From Actinomycetospora callitridis (lineage in GTDB: Bacteria > Actinomycetota > Actinomycetes > Mycobacteriales > Pseudonocardiaceae): DNA of 64,000 nt. The notes beneath the pieces are model-generated. The model searched no databases, was not told the origin of the DNA, and saw nothing but the letters and a program-made list of their open reading frames with translations. A program made the translations under genes and the position numbers. Below are positions 32,271-40,717 of the stretch, piece after piece (the first letter of the stretch is position 1; each line of letters begins with the position of its first letter). The stretch lies in NCBI RefSeq assembly GCF_028737265.1, contig NZ_JAQZAK010000001.1:682001-746000 (forward strand), written 5' to 3'.

Positions 32271-33332
32271 TCAGCTCTCCTCCTCGTCGTCCTTCGCGGC
32301 GCCGCGCTTCTTGAGGAAGCCGAAGCCGGGGATGCCGTCGATGGCCTGACGCAGGTCCTTCGTGACGTCGAGCAGCTCGTGGAGGTCCGGTCCGACGCGG
32401 TCGAGGGTCGCGAGGATCGGCATGATGTCGGTGACCATGTGCTCGGTGAACTGGGGCATCTCGTCGACGAGCTTGATCAGCGCGTCGACCTCCTCCGGGC
32501 TGAGCTCGTCGACGAACCGGCCCGCGAGCGGCGCGGCCCGCTCGAGCATCGGCTGGTAGAGCCCGAGCAGCTCCTGCGCCGACCGGCTCGTCTCCCCGGC
32601 GCCCTCGACGATCCCGCGTGCGCCGTCGGTGATCTCCTTGGCGTCGCCGACCACGCCCTCGGCGCCGGACGTGATGGACCGGGCGGACTCCACGACCTCG
32701 TTCGCGCCGCTGGTGATCGAGCGGGCGGAGGTGACGACCTCGTCGGCGCCGCTGGTGATCGAGCGGGCGGAGGTGACGACCTCCTCGGCGCCGCCGGTGA
32801 TGCGACGGGCCGACTCGACGACGTCGTCGGCGCCCAGCGTGATCTTGCGGGCGCTGCCGACGACCTCCTCGGCCCCGGACGTGATCGACCGGGCGCTGCC
32901 CACGACCTCCTCGGCGCCCGCGGTGATCGAGCGGGCGGAGCCGACGACCTCCTCGGCGCCCGCGGTGATCGAGCGGGCGCTGCCCACGACCTCCTCGGCA
33001 CCGGACGTGATGGACCGGGCGCTCCCGACCACCTCGTTCGCGCCCTCGGTGATCCGCCGGGCCTCGCCGAGGACGCCGTCGACGCGCTCCATGACGCCGT
33101 CGACCCGGACCACGATCCCGTCGGCGCGGTCGACCAGCCCGTCGACGCGGTCGGCCAGCGTGCCGAGCACGTCCACCAGCCGCGTCACCTCGTCGAGCAG
33201 CGCCTCCACCCGCCCCGGCAGCCGCGCGCCGACGTCGACGACCTCGCCGACCCAGCCGAGCACCGATCGTCCGGTGTCCACCACCTCGCCCGGGGAGGGC
33301 ACCGCCAGCGGACCGATCCGCACCAACGCCAT
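32271..33332 (-). CDS. Repeat protein with 14-residue amphipathic helical repeats
   Basis: A 353-residue protein of unknown function. Residues 41-90 are a heptad-rich helix (RVDGLVDRADGIVVRVDGV). Residues 91-244 are ten clear copies and one weaker copy of a 14-residue unit close to ARSITSGAEEVVGS, with hydrophobic residues at positions 1, 4, 8, 11 and 12, the two-heptad spacing of a long amphipathic or coiled-coil helix. The C-terminal 110 residues are less repetitive and end in a charged tail (KKRGAAKDDEEES). There is no signal peptide or membrane helix. Such repeats suit a membrane-surface, lipid-droplet or filament-forming protein, but this is inference. Start at ATG 33332; GTG and other codons upstream lack support. 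Confidence 0.75.
   Translation of the reverse strand: MALVRIGPLAVPSPGEVVDTGRSVLGWVGEVVDVGARLPGRVEALLDEVTRLVDVLGTLADRVDGLVDRADGIVVRVDGVMERVDGVLGEARRITEGANEVVGSARSITSGAEEVVGSARSITAGAEEVVGSARSITAGAEEVVGSARSITSGAEEVVGSARKITLGADDVVESARRITGGAEEVVTSARSITSGADEVVTSARSITSGANEVVESARSITSGAEGVVGDAKEITDGARGIVEGAGETSRSAQELLGLYQPMLERAAPLAGRFVDELSPEEVDALIKLVDEMPQFTEHMVTDIMPILATLDRVGPDLHELLDVTKDLRQAIDGIPGFGFLKKRGAAKDDEEES
32601..33062 (-). repeat. Eleven 42-base tandem repeats inside the helical repeat protein
   Basis: Eleven in-frame units of 42 bases encode the 14-residue helix repeat. Copies 2-5 (reading with the gene) are the most alike, almost identical in protein sequence, so they may be recently expanded; copies 6-7 and 10-11 have diverged most. 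Confidence 0.85.
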
Positions 33333-33439
33333 GCCCCCACTCTGCCCGCGCCTGCGGTCGATCACGCCGAAGCCGCTCGCGAGGATGTGGATTTCCTGGC
33401 GTCCAGTGCCAGCGTGGACGCAGGGCTTGCATGGCGGTG

Positions 33440-33976
33440 CTAGAGCGAACGGAGCAGCAGGAGGGCGTAGGCGGCGAGGGTCTGGGCGTCGGTGATCTCG
33501 CCGTCGCGGGCCCGGCGCTCGAACTCGGTGCGGGCGACCCAGGCGAAGCGCATGTCGGCCTCGGTGTCCTCGCGAGCCGGCTCGCCGGCGGTGAGGTCGG
33601 TGGCGAGGTAGGCCCGCCCGCGCTGGGACGACAGCCCGGGAGCGACGTCGAGCAGGCCCAGATACGTCCAGGCGGCCGCGGTCAGGCCTGTCTCCTCGCG
33701 GAGCTCACGGGCGGCGAGCTCCGCCGCGGGCATCTCCGCGCGGTCGGGGGCGGTGCCCTGCGGGAACTCCCAGCGCCGCAGACCCAGCGGGTAGCGGTAC
33801 TGCTCGACCATGGCCAGCCGGTCCCCGTCGAGGGCCACGACCAGCGCGTAGTCGGGCTTGTCCACCACCCCGTAGACGCCCTCGGCGCCGTCGGGACGGC
33901 GGAAGGTGTCCTCGCGCAGGGTCATCCAGGGGTTGGCGTAGACCTCGCGGGTGCTCGTCGTGACGGGGTGCTCCAC
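33440..33976 (-). CDS. Nudix hydrolase, ADP-ribose pyrophosphatase type
   Basis: A 178-residue Nudix protein similar to ADP-ribose pyrophosphatases, which split ADP-ribose into AMP and ribose-5-phosphate. [16 protein letters not shown] precedes the Nudix helix [13 protein letters not shown]; the loop before the helix appears one residue longer than the standard spacing. [13 protein letters not shown] at the N-terminus is typical of this subgroup. GTG 33976 is taken as start, with GTG 33964 as alternative. It diverges from nucS by 43 bases. Confidence 0.85.
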   Translation of the reverse strand: MEHPVTTSTREVYANPWMTLREDTFRRPDGAEGVYGVVDKPDYALVVALDGDRLAMVEQYRYPLGLRRWEFPQGTAPDRAEMPAAELAARELREETGLTAAAWTYLGLLDVAPGLSSQRGRAYLATDLTAGEPAREDTEADMRFAWVARTEFERRARDGEITDAQTLAAYALLLLRSL

Positions 33977-34019
33977 ACCCCGGGATGATCCACGTCGGCC
34001 GTCTCCTAGTGTTCGGGTC

Positions 34020-34679
34020 GTGCGCCTCGTCATCGCCCGATGCACGGTCGACTACGACGGCCGCCTCACCGCCCACCTGCCGAGCGCGCTGCGGCTGCTG
34101 CTCGTCAAGGCCGACGGGTCGGTCAGCGTCCACGCCGACGACCGCGCCTACAAGCCGCTGAACTGGATGAGCCCGCCGTGCTGGCTCACGGAAGCTCCCG
34201 GCGTCTGGACCGTCAAGAACAAGGCCGACGAGACGCTGACGATCACCCTCGAGGAGATCCAGCACGACTCGTCCCACGAGCTCGGCGTCGACCCGGGGCT
34301 GGTCAAGGACGGCGTCGAGGCGCACCTCCAGCAGCTGCTCGCCCAGCACGTCACGACGCTGGGGGACGGGTGGACGCTGGTCCGGCGCGAGTACCCCACC
34401 GCGATCGGTCCGGTCGACCTGCTCTGCCGCGACGCCGACGGCGGGTCCGTCGCCGTGGAGATCAAGCGCCGCGGCGAGATCGACGGCGTGGAGCAGCTGA
34501 CCCGCTACCTCGAGCTGCTCAACCGCGACCCGCTGCTCGCCCCGGTGGCCGGCATCTTCGCGGCGCAGCAGATCAAGCCGCAGGCCAAGGTGCTCGCGAA
34601 CGACCGCGGCATCCGCTGCGTCACGCTCGACTACGACGCCCTGCGCGGGGCCGTCGTGGACGAGTTCCGGCTGTTCTGA
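34020..34679 (+). CDS. nucS: Mismatch-specific endonuclease NucS/EndoMS
   Basis: A 219-residue nuclease that cuts both strands at mismatches and provides the non-MutSL mismatch repair of actinobacteria and archaea. The N-terminal DNA-binding domain begins [20 protein letters not shown], and the C-terminal RecB-like nuclease core has GPVDLLCRD and [22 protein letters not shown], giving the Asp, Glu and Lys residues of the active site. Length matches mycobacterial NucS. It is a single gene with its own promoter region, divergent from the Nudix gene, and is followed 5 bases later by the HIT gene. Confidence 0.94.
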   Translation: MRLVIARCTVDYDGRLTAHLPSALRLLLVKADGSVSVHADDRAYKPLNWMSPPCWLTEAPGVWTVKNKADETLTITLEEIQHDSSHELGVDPGLVKDGVEAHLQQLLAQHVTTLGDGWTLVRREYPTAIGPVDLLCRDADGGSVAVEIKRRGEIDGVEQLTRYLELLNRDPLLAPVAGIFAAQQIKPQAKVLANDRGIRCVTLDYDALRGAVVDEFRLF

Positions 34680-34684
34680 CGCCC

Positions 34685-35176
34685 GTGGGTGGCCGTCTCT
34701 CGCGCGCGCTCGCCCGGCGCGTAGGACGGGGCCGTCTGCGCGAGCACCTGCCCGCCGAGGTCGACGGCGAGTGCATCTTCTGCCGCATCGTCGACGGGCG
34801 CGGCGAGGCGAGCGTCGTGGCGTCCTCCGACCGTGCCGTCGCGTTCCTGGACCTGCAGCCCCTCGTCCCGGGCCACGTGCTCGTCGTGCCGCGGGCGCAC
34901 GCCGCGCACCTCGCCGACGTCGAGGACGTCGACGGCGCCGCGATGTGGTCGCTCGCGGCGCGCGTGGCCGCGGGTCTGCGGGCGGCGGGCCTCGCCGACG
35001 GCGTCAACCTCCTGCTGGCCGACGGCGCGGTCGCCTGGCAGACGGTGTGGCACGTCCACCTGCACGTCATCCCGCGCCGGCGCGGTGACGGGCTGCGCCT
35101 CCTGGCCGCCTGGACCCGTCCGGAGCGGGCACGCCTCGACGCCACCGCGGAGCGGATCCGCGCCACCCTGACCTGA
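34685..35176 (+). CDS. HIT-family nucleotide hydrolase/transferase
   Basis: A 163-residue histidine-triad protein. The motif HVHLHVIPRR near residue 125 carries the catalytic His, and CIFCRIVDGRG is the usual N-terminal zinc-loop type segment of Hint/HIT proteins. Likely an AMP-lysine or dinucleoside polyphosphate hydrolase. About 25 basic residues precede the domain. GTG start 5 bases after the nucS stop, so probably cotranscribed with it. Confidence 0.88.
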   Translation: MGGRLSRALARRVGRGRLREHLPAEVDGECIFCRIVDGRGEASVVASSDRAVAFLDLQPLVPGHVLVVPRAHAAHLADVEDVDGAAMWSLAARVAAGLRAAGLADGVNLLLADGAVAWQTVWHVHLHVIPRRRGDGLRLLAAWTRPERARLDATAERIRATLT

Positions 35177-35306
35177 GCGCGGATCGAGTGCGTGGCCCTA
35201 TCGGCGTGCTCCCCCTGATCGGACACAGCTGGGTGTCTGCGACGGCACTCCGCGGACATGGCTCAAACGGTCGCGCCTGACGGCTACCGGTGCGTAGATT
35301 CGCGCC

Positions 35307-36815
35307 ATGACGAGCACCCGCGACGCGGTGTCGGTCCCCGCGAGCGAGCAGCCGGACACCTTCGACTCCCTGGATCCCCGCAACGGCCAGGTGATCGCCA
35401 GCTACCCGCGACACACGCCCGAGCAGGTCGGCGAGGTCGTCGCGCGGGCGCGGCGGGCGTCGCGGTGGTGGACCGACCTGGGGTTCGACGGCCGGGCCCG
35501 CAAGCTCGCGGCCTGGCGCCAGCTGCTCGACCGCCGGCGCGACGAGCTCGCCGCCGTGGTCAGCCGGGAGACCGGCAAGCCGCTCGACGACGCCCGGATC
35601 GAGGGCATCCTCGCGCTCGACCACCTGCACTGGGCGGCCAAGAACGCCGCCAAGGTGCTCGGCCCGCGCAACGCGGCGGCCGGCCTGCTGATGGTCAACC
35701 ACAAGGCCAGCGTCGAGTACCCGCCGATGGGCGTCGTCGGCGTGCTCGGCCCTTGGAACTACCCCGTCTTCACGCCGATGGGCTCGATCGTCTACGCGCT
35801 GGCCGCGGGCAACACCGTGGTGTTCAAGCCCAGCGAGCTCACCCCGGGCGTCGGGAAGTGGCTGGTCGACAGCTTCGCCGAGGCCGTCGGCGAGGACGCG
35901 GTGTTCCAGCTGATCACCGGTGAGGGCGAGACCGGGGCCGCGCTGTGCCGCGCCGGCGTCGACAAGCTCGCGTTCACCGGGTCGACGGCCACCGCGAAGA
36001 AGGTCATGGCCACCTGCGCCGAGACGCTGACGCCGGTGCTCGTCGAGTGCGGCGGCAAGGACGCCCTGCTCGTGGACGTCGACGCCGACCTCGACGACGC
36101 GGCTGCGGCCGTCGTGTGGGGCGCGATGTCCAACGCCGGCCAGACCTGCGTCGGCGTCGAGCGGGTCTACGTCGTCGACGCGGTGGCCGAGGACCTCCTC
36201 GACCGGGTCGCCGCCCGCGCCGCCACCATCGCGCCCGGCGGGGCCCCCGACGCCCACTACGGGCCGATCACCATGCCCTCGCAGCTCGGCGTCATCTCCG
36301 GCCAGATCGACGACGCGCTGTCCCGGGGTGGGCGGGCCGTAGTTGGCGGGCGCGACTCCGTGCGCGCGCCCTACGTCGAGCCCGTGGTGCTCGCCGACGT
36401 CCCCGAGGACTCCTCCGCGGTCACCGACGAGACCTTCGGTCCCACCGTGGTCGTCAACCGCGTCCGGGACATCGACGAGGCCGTCGACCGCGCCAACGCC
36501 TCGCGCTACGGCCTCGGCGCCTCGGTGTTCGCCAAGTCCCGCGGCCACGAGATCGCCCGCCGGCTGCGCGCCGGCATGGTGTCGGTGAACGGGGTCATCG
36601 CCTTCGCGGGCATCCCGTCGCTGCCCTTCGGGGGCGTCGGCGACTCCGGCTTCGGGCGCATCCACGGCGTCGACGGGCTGCGCGAGTTCACCCGCCCGCT
36701 CGCGATCTCCGAGCGCCGCTTCCGCAGCGTCAACGTCATGACCTTCGACCGCCCGGGCTGGGTCGTGAAGGTCCTCGCCGGGCTGGTCAGCGTGCTGTAC
36801 GGCCGGCGGCGCTGA
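35307..36815 (+). CDS. Aldehyde dehydrogenase with hydrophobic C-terminal tail
   Basis: A 502-residue NAD(P)+ aldehyde dehydrogenase. It shows GVLGPWNYPVFTPMGSIVYALAAGN, the Rossmann loop AFTGSTATAKKVM, the general-base Glu in LVECGGKD and the catalytic Cys in NAGQTCVGVERVYV. The last 25 residues (DRPGWVVKVLAGLVSVLYGRRR) form a short hydrophobic stretch ending in arginines, like the membrane anchor of fatty aldehyde dehydrogenases, so a long-chain aldehyde substrate is plausible. About 130 bases of non-coding sequence precede it, with TAGATT as a possible -10 just before the start. Confidence 0.88.
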   Translation: MTSTRDAVSVPASEQPDTFDSLDPRNGQVIASYPRHTPEQVGEVVARARRASRWWTDLGFDGRARKLAAWRQLLDRRRDELAAVVSRETGKPLDDARIEGILALDHLHWAAKNAAKVLGPRNAAAGLLMVNHKASVEYPPMGVVGVLGPWNYPVFTPMGSIVYALAAGNTVVFKPSELTPGVGKWLVDSFAEAVGEDAVFQLITGEGETGAALCRAGVDKLAFTGSTATAKKVMATCAETLTPVLVECGGKDALLVDVDADLDDAAAAVVWGAMSNAGQTCVGVERVYVVDAVAEDLLDRVAARAATIAPGGAPDAHYGPITMPSQLGVISGQIDDALSRGGRAVVGGRDSVRAPYVEPVVLADVPEDSSAVTDETFGPTVVVNRVRDIDEAVDRANASRYGLGASVFAKSRGHEIARRLRAGMVSVNGVIAFAGIPSLPFGGVGDSGFGRIHGVDGLREFTRPLAISERRFRSVNVMTFDRPGWVVKVLAGLVSVLYGRRR

Positions 36816-36943
36816 CGGGCCGCTCCCGCCTGCACGTCCTCGTCCTCCGCACTCCACGGACGGGTGCCTGAGTGGAACACCGGGTGTCCGAGTAGCGATG
36901 CTTGTCCGGAGACGGTCGAACGGCCGCCCCGGAGAGGACCGCG

Positions 36944-37123
36944 ATGCCCGGCGAGCACACCCTCGGCAACCTCGTCGACCGCACCGTCCTCCACGACGAC
37001 CAGCCCTGGTCGCGCCCCGGGCCGGTCGACCCGGAGCCGGTCGCCGGGACGCCCCACGGGCTCGCCCTCCTCCCGGCCGCCGCGGCGCTGGTCGGCGGGA
37101 AGCTGCGGGGACGGGACAGGTGA
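36944..37123 (+). CDS. Small hypothetical protein coupled to the MFS gene
   Basis: A 59-residue protein I do not recognise: MPGEHTLGNLVDRTVLHDDQ, a Pro-rich middle, then a short hydrophobic stretch (HGLALLPAAAALVGGKL) that is too short and weak to be a sure membrane helix. The ribosome site (GGAGAGG, 5 bases before the ATG) is good, and its TGA overlaps the MFS transporter GTG by four bases, so it is probably a real, translationally coupled gene. Confidence 0.55.
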   Translation: MPGEHTLGNLVDRTVLHDDQPWSRPGPVDPEPVAGTPHGLALLPAAAALVGGKLRGRDR

Positions 37124-38580
37124 GCGCACCGGCGGGCGAGGGATCGCCCCAGCGGTGGCTGGTCCTCGTCGCGATGACCGGCTCGCTGTCGATGATCATG
37201 CTCGACCAGACGGTGGTGTCGGTCGCGCTGCCGACGATGGGGCGCGACCTGTCGCTGGACGCCGCCGGCCAGCAGTGGGTGGTCAACGCCTACGTGCTCG
37301 CCCTGGCGGCCCTGGTCGCCCTCGGGGGCAAGGCCGCCGACCTCCTCGGGCCGCGGCGCGCGTTCCGGTCCGGCGTGACCCTGTTCTTCCTCGCCTCGGT
37401 GGGCTGCGGGCTGGCTCCGGCGGGGGAGTTCGGCGAGGCGACGATCCTCGCCTGCCGCACGCTGCAGGGGGCCGGCGCGGCGCTGATGGTGCCGGTGTCG
37501 GGCGCGATCGTCATCGCCTCGTTCGGCCCGCGGGAGCGCGGGCGGGCCATGGCGATCTTCGCCGGCATCAGTCAGATCTTCGTGGCGCTCGGACCGCTCA
37601 TCGGCGGGCTCCTCACGGAGTACGTGTCCTGGCGCGCGGTGTTCTTCCTCAACGTCCCGGTCGGGATCACGACGCTCGTGCTCGTCGCGATCGCGCCGGT
37701 CCCCGGCGCCCGCGTCGCGGGCACCCGCATCCAGCCCCTCGACGTGGTGCTCGTGGTGGCGGGCCTGGCGGCGACGACGTTCGGGATCCAGCTCGCGGGC
37801 ACCGACGGCCTCTCCTCGCCGCTGGTCCTGGCCCTGCTCGTCGGCGGGCTCGCGGCGACGGCCTGGTTCGTCGTGCGCCAGGTGCGTGCGACCGACCCGC
37901 TGATCCACGTCCGGCTGTTCACCGACCGCGCCTTCACCGGTGACGCCGCCGTCATGGGGTTCGTGCAGTTCGGGCTGCTCGGCCTGGTGCTCTACAGCTC
38001 GATCTACCTGCAGGAACTGCTCGGCTTCGGGCCCATGGCGGCCGGGCTCGCCGTCCTGCCGCTGATCCTGCCGCTGACCGTGGCCGCCCAGCTCGGGGGA
38101 CGCTGGTTCGACCGCGCAGGCGTCCGCGGCCCGGTGATCACCGGGCTCGTCCTCTGCGCGGTCGGGACCGTCCTCTGGCTGCTCGCGCTGCCGGGCCTCG
38201 ACTACGCCCTCCAGACGCCCGGGATGGCCCTGGTCGGCGTGGGCCTCGGGCTGACGCTGTCCCCGACCAACACCGACGCGCTCGCCCGCGTCGGCGTGGG
38301 CGAGCGCACCCAGGCCAGCGGGGTGGTCCAGACCGTGCGCCAGCTCGGCGGCACGCTCGGCATCGCGGTCATCGGCGCCGTGGTGATCGCGGCGGACGGG
38401 GAGACACCGGGGCAGACCGCCGCGCCCTCCGGGATCGCCGCCGGGTTCTGGGTCGCGGCGGTCGCGTTCGCGCTCGCCGCGCTGGTCGGGGCCACCCTGC
38501 TGGCCCGGCGCGACACATCCGTCCCTACCGGAACGGTCAAGCTACCCGCGAGTAGAGACCCATCCCTCGGGTCGGGGTGA
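37120..38580 (+). CDS. MFS transporter, DHA2 (EmrB/QacA) type
   Basis: A 486-residue drug:H+ antiporter with about 14 membrane helices. The first helix has SMIMLDQTVVSVALPTMGRDL with the family Asp, and the loop motif is GGKAADLLGPRRAF. PIYPL-type sequence is replaced by VPVSGAIVIASFGPRERGRAM, and GPLIGGLLTEYVSWRAVFFLNVPVG is the classic DHA2 motif after helix 5. The substrate is unknown. Coupled to the small gene before it. No regulator lies next to it. Confidence 0.9.
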   Translation: MSAPAGEGSPQRWLVLVAMTGSLSMIMLDQTVVSVALPTMGRDLSLDAAGQQWVVNAYVLALAALVALGGKAADLLGPRRAFRSGVTLFFLASVGCGLAPAGEFGEATILACRTLQGAGAALMVPVSGAIVIASFGPRERGRAMAIFAGISQIFVALGPLIGGLLTEYVSWRAVFFLNVPVGITTLVLVAIAPVPGARVAGTRIQPLDVVLVVAGLAATTFGIQLAGTDGLSSPLVLALLVGGLAATAWFVVRQVRATDPLIHVRLFTDRAFTGDAAVMGFVQFGLLGLVLYSSIYLQELLGFGPMAAGLAVLPLILPLTVAAQLGGRWFDRAGVRGPVITGLVLCAVGTVLWLLALPGLDYALQTPGMALVGVGLGLTLSPTNTDALARVGVGERTQASGVVQTVRQLGGTLGIAVIGAVVIAADGETPGQTAAPSGIAAGFWVAAVAFALAALVGATLLARRDTSVPTGTVKLPASRDPSLGSG

Positions 38581-38639
38581 GACGCCCCCACGCATGGCAG
38601 GATCGCGCCCGGCAACGGTCGTCGGCAGGAAGGTCTGAC

Positions 38640-40424
38640 GTGGCGCGCGAATTCGCCCGGGTGGGAGTGGTCGGTCTCGGCACCATGGGGGCGGGCATCG
38701 TCGAGGTGTTCGCCCGCGCGGGGATCGAGGTGGTCGCCGTCGAGGTCGAGGCCGCCGCCGCGGACCGCGGCCGCGAGACCCTCGAGGCCTCGACCCAGCG
38801 GGCCGTGGACCGCTCCAAGCTCGCCGTCGAGGACCGCGAGGCGCTGCTCTCCCGCGTGCGCGTCACCACCAACCTCGACGACCTCGCCGACGCCGACCTC
38901 GTGGTCGAGGCCGTCCCCGAGCGCCTCGAGCTCAAGGCCGAGGTGTTCGGCGCGCTGGACAAGGTGTGCGGCCCGGAGACGATCTTCGCGTCGAACACCT
39001 CGTCGCTGTCGATCACCGAGCTGTCGGTGCGCACCGAGCGCCCGTCGCAGGTCGTCGGCATGCACTTCTTCAACCCCGCGCCGGTGCAGAAGCTGGTCGA
39101 GGTGGTGCGCACGGTCGTCACCGACCCCGAGGTGCTCTCCGAGGTCACCGAGCTGGCGGTCCGGCTGGGCAAGAGCCCGGTGGTGTGCGGCGACCGCGCA
39201 GGCTTCATCGCCAACAACCTGCTCTTCACCTACCTCAACCAGGCCGTGGGCATGTTCGAGGCCCACTACGCCGGGCGCGAGGACCTCGACGCGGCCATGC
39301 GCTTCGGCTGCGGCTACCCGATGGGCCCGCTCGCGCTGATGGACCTCATCGGCCTCGACACGGCCTACGAGATCCTCGACACGATGTACAAGCAGTCGCG
39401 CAACCAGCGCCACGCGCCGGCCCCGATCCTCAAGCAGATGATCACCGCCGGCCTGCTGGGCCGGAAGTCCGGGCGCGGCTTCTACACCTACGCCGCCCCC
39501 GGGTCGCACGATGTCGTCGCGGACTCGCTGACCCCGCCCCCGCCCGGCCAGGAGCCCGGCGACCAGCGCACGATCTCGACGGTCGGCGTCGTCGGCACCG
39601 GCACGATGGCCACCGGCATCGCCGAGGTGTTCGCCAAGGCCGGCTACGACGTCGTCGTCCGCGCGCGTACCGAGGCCAAGGGCGAGGGCGTCGTCGCCGG
39701 CATCCGCAAGTCGCTGGACAAGGCCGTGGTCAAGGGCAAGCTCAGCGAGTCCGCCCGCGACGAGACCCTCGCCCGCGTCCGCCCGACGACGACGTTCGAC
39801 GACCTCGCCGGCTGCGACCTCGTCGTCGAGGCCGTCGCCGAGGACCTCGAGGTCAAGCAGGCCGTCTTCGGTGCCCTCGACGACGTCTGCAAGCCCGGCG
39901 CCATCCTCGCCACCACCACCTCGTCGCTGCCGGTGGTCGAGTGCGCGGCGGCCACGCAGCGCCCCGACGACGTCATCGGGATGCACTTCTTCAACCCGGC
40001 GTCGGTGATGAAGCTGGTCGAGATCGTCAGCCCGATCACGACCTCGCCGGACGTGACGTCGACCGTGCGAGCGGTCACCGCGAAGATCGGCAAGCACCCG
40101 GTGCTCTGCGGCGACCGCGCCGGCTTCATCGTCAACGCGCTGCTCTTCCCGTACCTCAACGACGCGACGGCGATGCTCGAGGCGAACTACGCCACCGCCG
40201 ACGACATCGACTCGGCCATGAAGAACGGCTGCGGCCTGCCGATGGGCCCGTTCGCGCTGCTCGACGTCGTGGGCCTCGACGTGTCGCTCGCGATCGAGCG
40301 GTCGCTCTACCTGGAGTTCCGCGTGCCCGGGTTCGCCCCGGCGCCGCTGCTCGAGCACCTCGTCACCGCCGGCCGCCTGGGTCGCAAGACCGGCCAGGGC
40401 TTCCGGGACTACCAGAAGAAGTAG
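38640..40424 (+). CDS. 3-hydroxyacyl-CoA dehydrogenase, tandem duplicated
   Basis: A 594-residue protein made of two full copies of the 280-residue 3-hydroxybutyryl-CoA dehydrogenase (FadB2/PaaH type). Copy 1 (about 1-300) has VGLGTMGAGIVEVFARAG and GMHFFNPAPVQKLVE. Copy 2 (about 310-594) has VGTGTMATGIAEVFAKAG and GMHFFNPASVMKLVE. Each holds the NAD loop, the catalytic His in HFFNP and the CGDRAGFI and GPLALMD/GPFALLD dimer segments. It could make acetoacetyl-CoA from 3-hydroxybutyryl-CoA or the reverse, which would connect with the crotonyl-CoA pathway genes nearby. GTG start with AGGAAGG upstream. Confidence 0.88.
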   Translation: MAREFARVGVVGLGTMGAGIVEVFARAGIEVVAVEVEAAAADRGRETLEASTQRAVDRSKLAVEDREALLSRVRVTTNLDDLADADLVVEAVPERLELKAEVFGALDKVCGPETIFASNTSSLSITELSVRTERPSQVVGMHFFNPAPVQKLVEVVRTVVTDPEVLSEVTELAVRLGKSPVVCGDRAGFIANNLLFTYLNQAVGMFEAHYAGREDLDAAMRFGCGYPMGPLALMDLIGLDTAYEILDTMYKQSRNQRHAPAPILKQMITAGLLGRKSGRGFYTYAAPGSHDVVADSLTPPPPGQEPGDQRTISTVGVVGTGTMATGIAEVFAKAGYDVVVRARTEAKGEGVVAGIRKSLDKAVVKGKLSESARDETLARVRPTTTFDDLAGCDLVVEAVAEDLEVKQAVFGALDDVCKPGAILATTTSSLPVVECAAATQRPDDVIGMHFFNPASVMKLVEIVSPITTSPDVTSTVRAVTAKIGKHPVLCGDRAGFIVNALLFPYLNDATAMLEANYATADDIDSAMKNGCGLPMGPFALLDVVGLDVSLAIERSLYLEFRVPGFAPAPLLEHLVTAGRLGRKTGQGFRDYQKK

Positions 40425-40438
40425 GTCTCCCGCGCCCG

Positions 40439-40717
40439 ATGGCCCGCCGCTCGCGTCGCCACCCCGCCCGCCCCGCACCGGCACCTCCGCCGCTGCGGGG
40501 CGGCTGGGTGCGCGAGGAGGACGGCTGGCGGGTGCGCTCGATCAGCGGGACGGCCGCCACCAAGACCTACCGCTGTCCGGGCTGCCACCAGGAGATCGTG
40601 CCCGGGACGCCGCACGTGGTGGCCTGGCCCGCCGACGAGGTCGAGGACGACGACAACGTCGAGCGCCGGCACTGGCACACCGGCTGCTGGCGCCGGGAGC
40701 GCGGGCGGTCCGGCTAG
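40439..40717 (+). CDS. Small putative zinc-binding protein
   Basis: A 92-residue protein. After 20 basic Pro/Arg-rich residues come GGWVREEDGWRVR and a possible metal site: CPGC near residue 47, then HTGC after a spacer of about 35 residues. Homologues are widespread in actinobacteria as small conserved proteins of unknown function. It begins 15 bases after the dehydrogenase gene on the same strand, and its TAG abuts the TAG of the coiled-coil gene on the other strand. Confidence 0.65.
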   Translation: MARRSRRHPARPAPAPPPLRGGWVREEDGWRVRSISGTAATKTYRCPGCHQEIVPGTPHVVAWPADEVEDDDNVERRHWHTGCWRRERGRSG

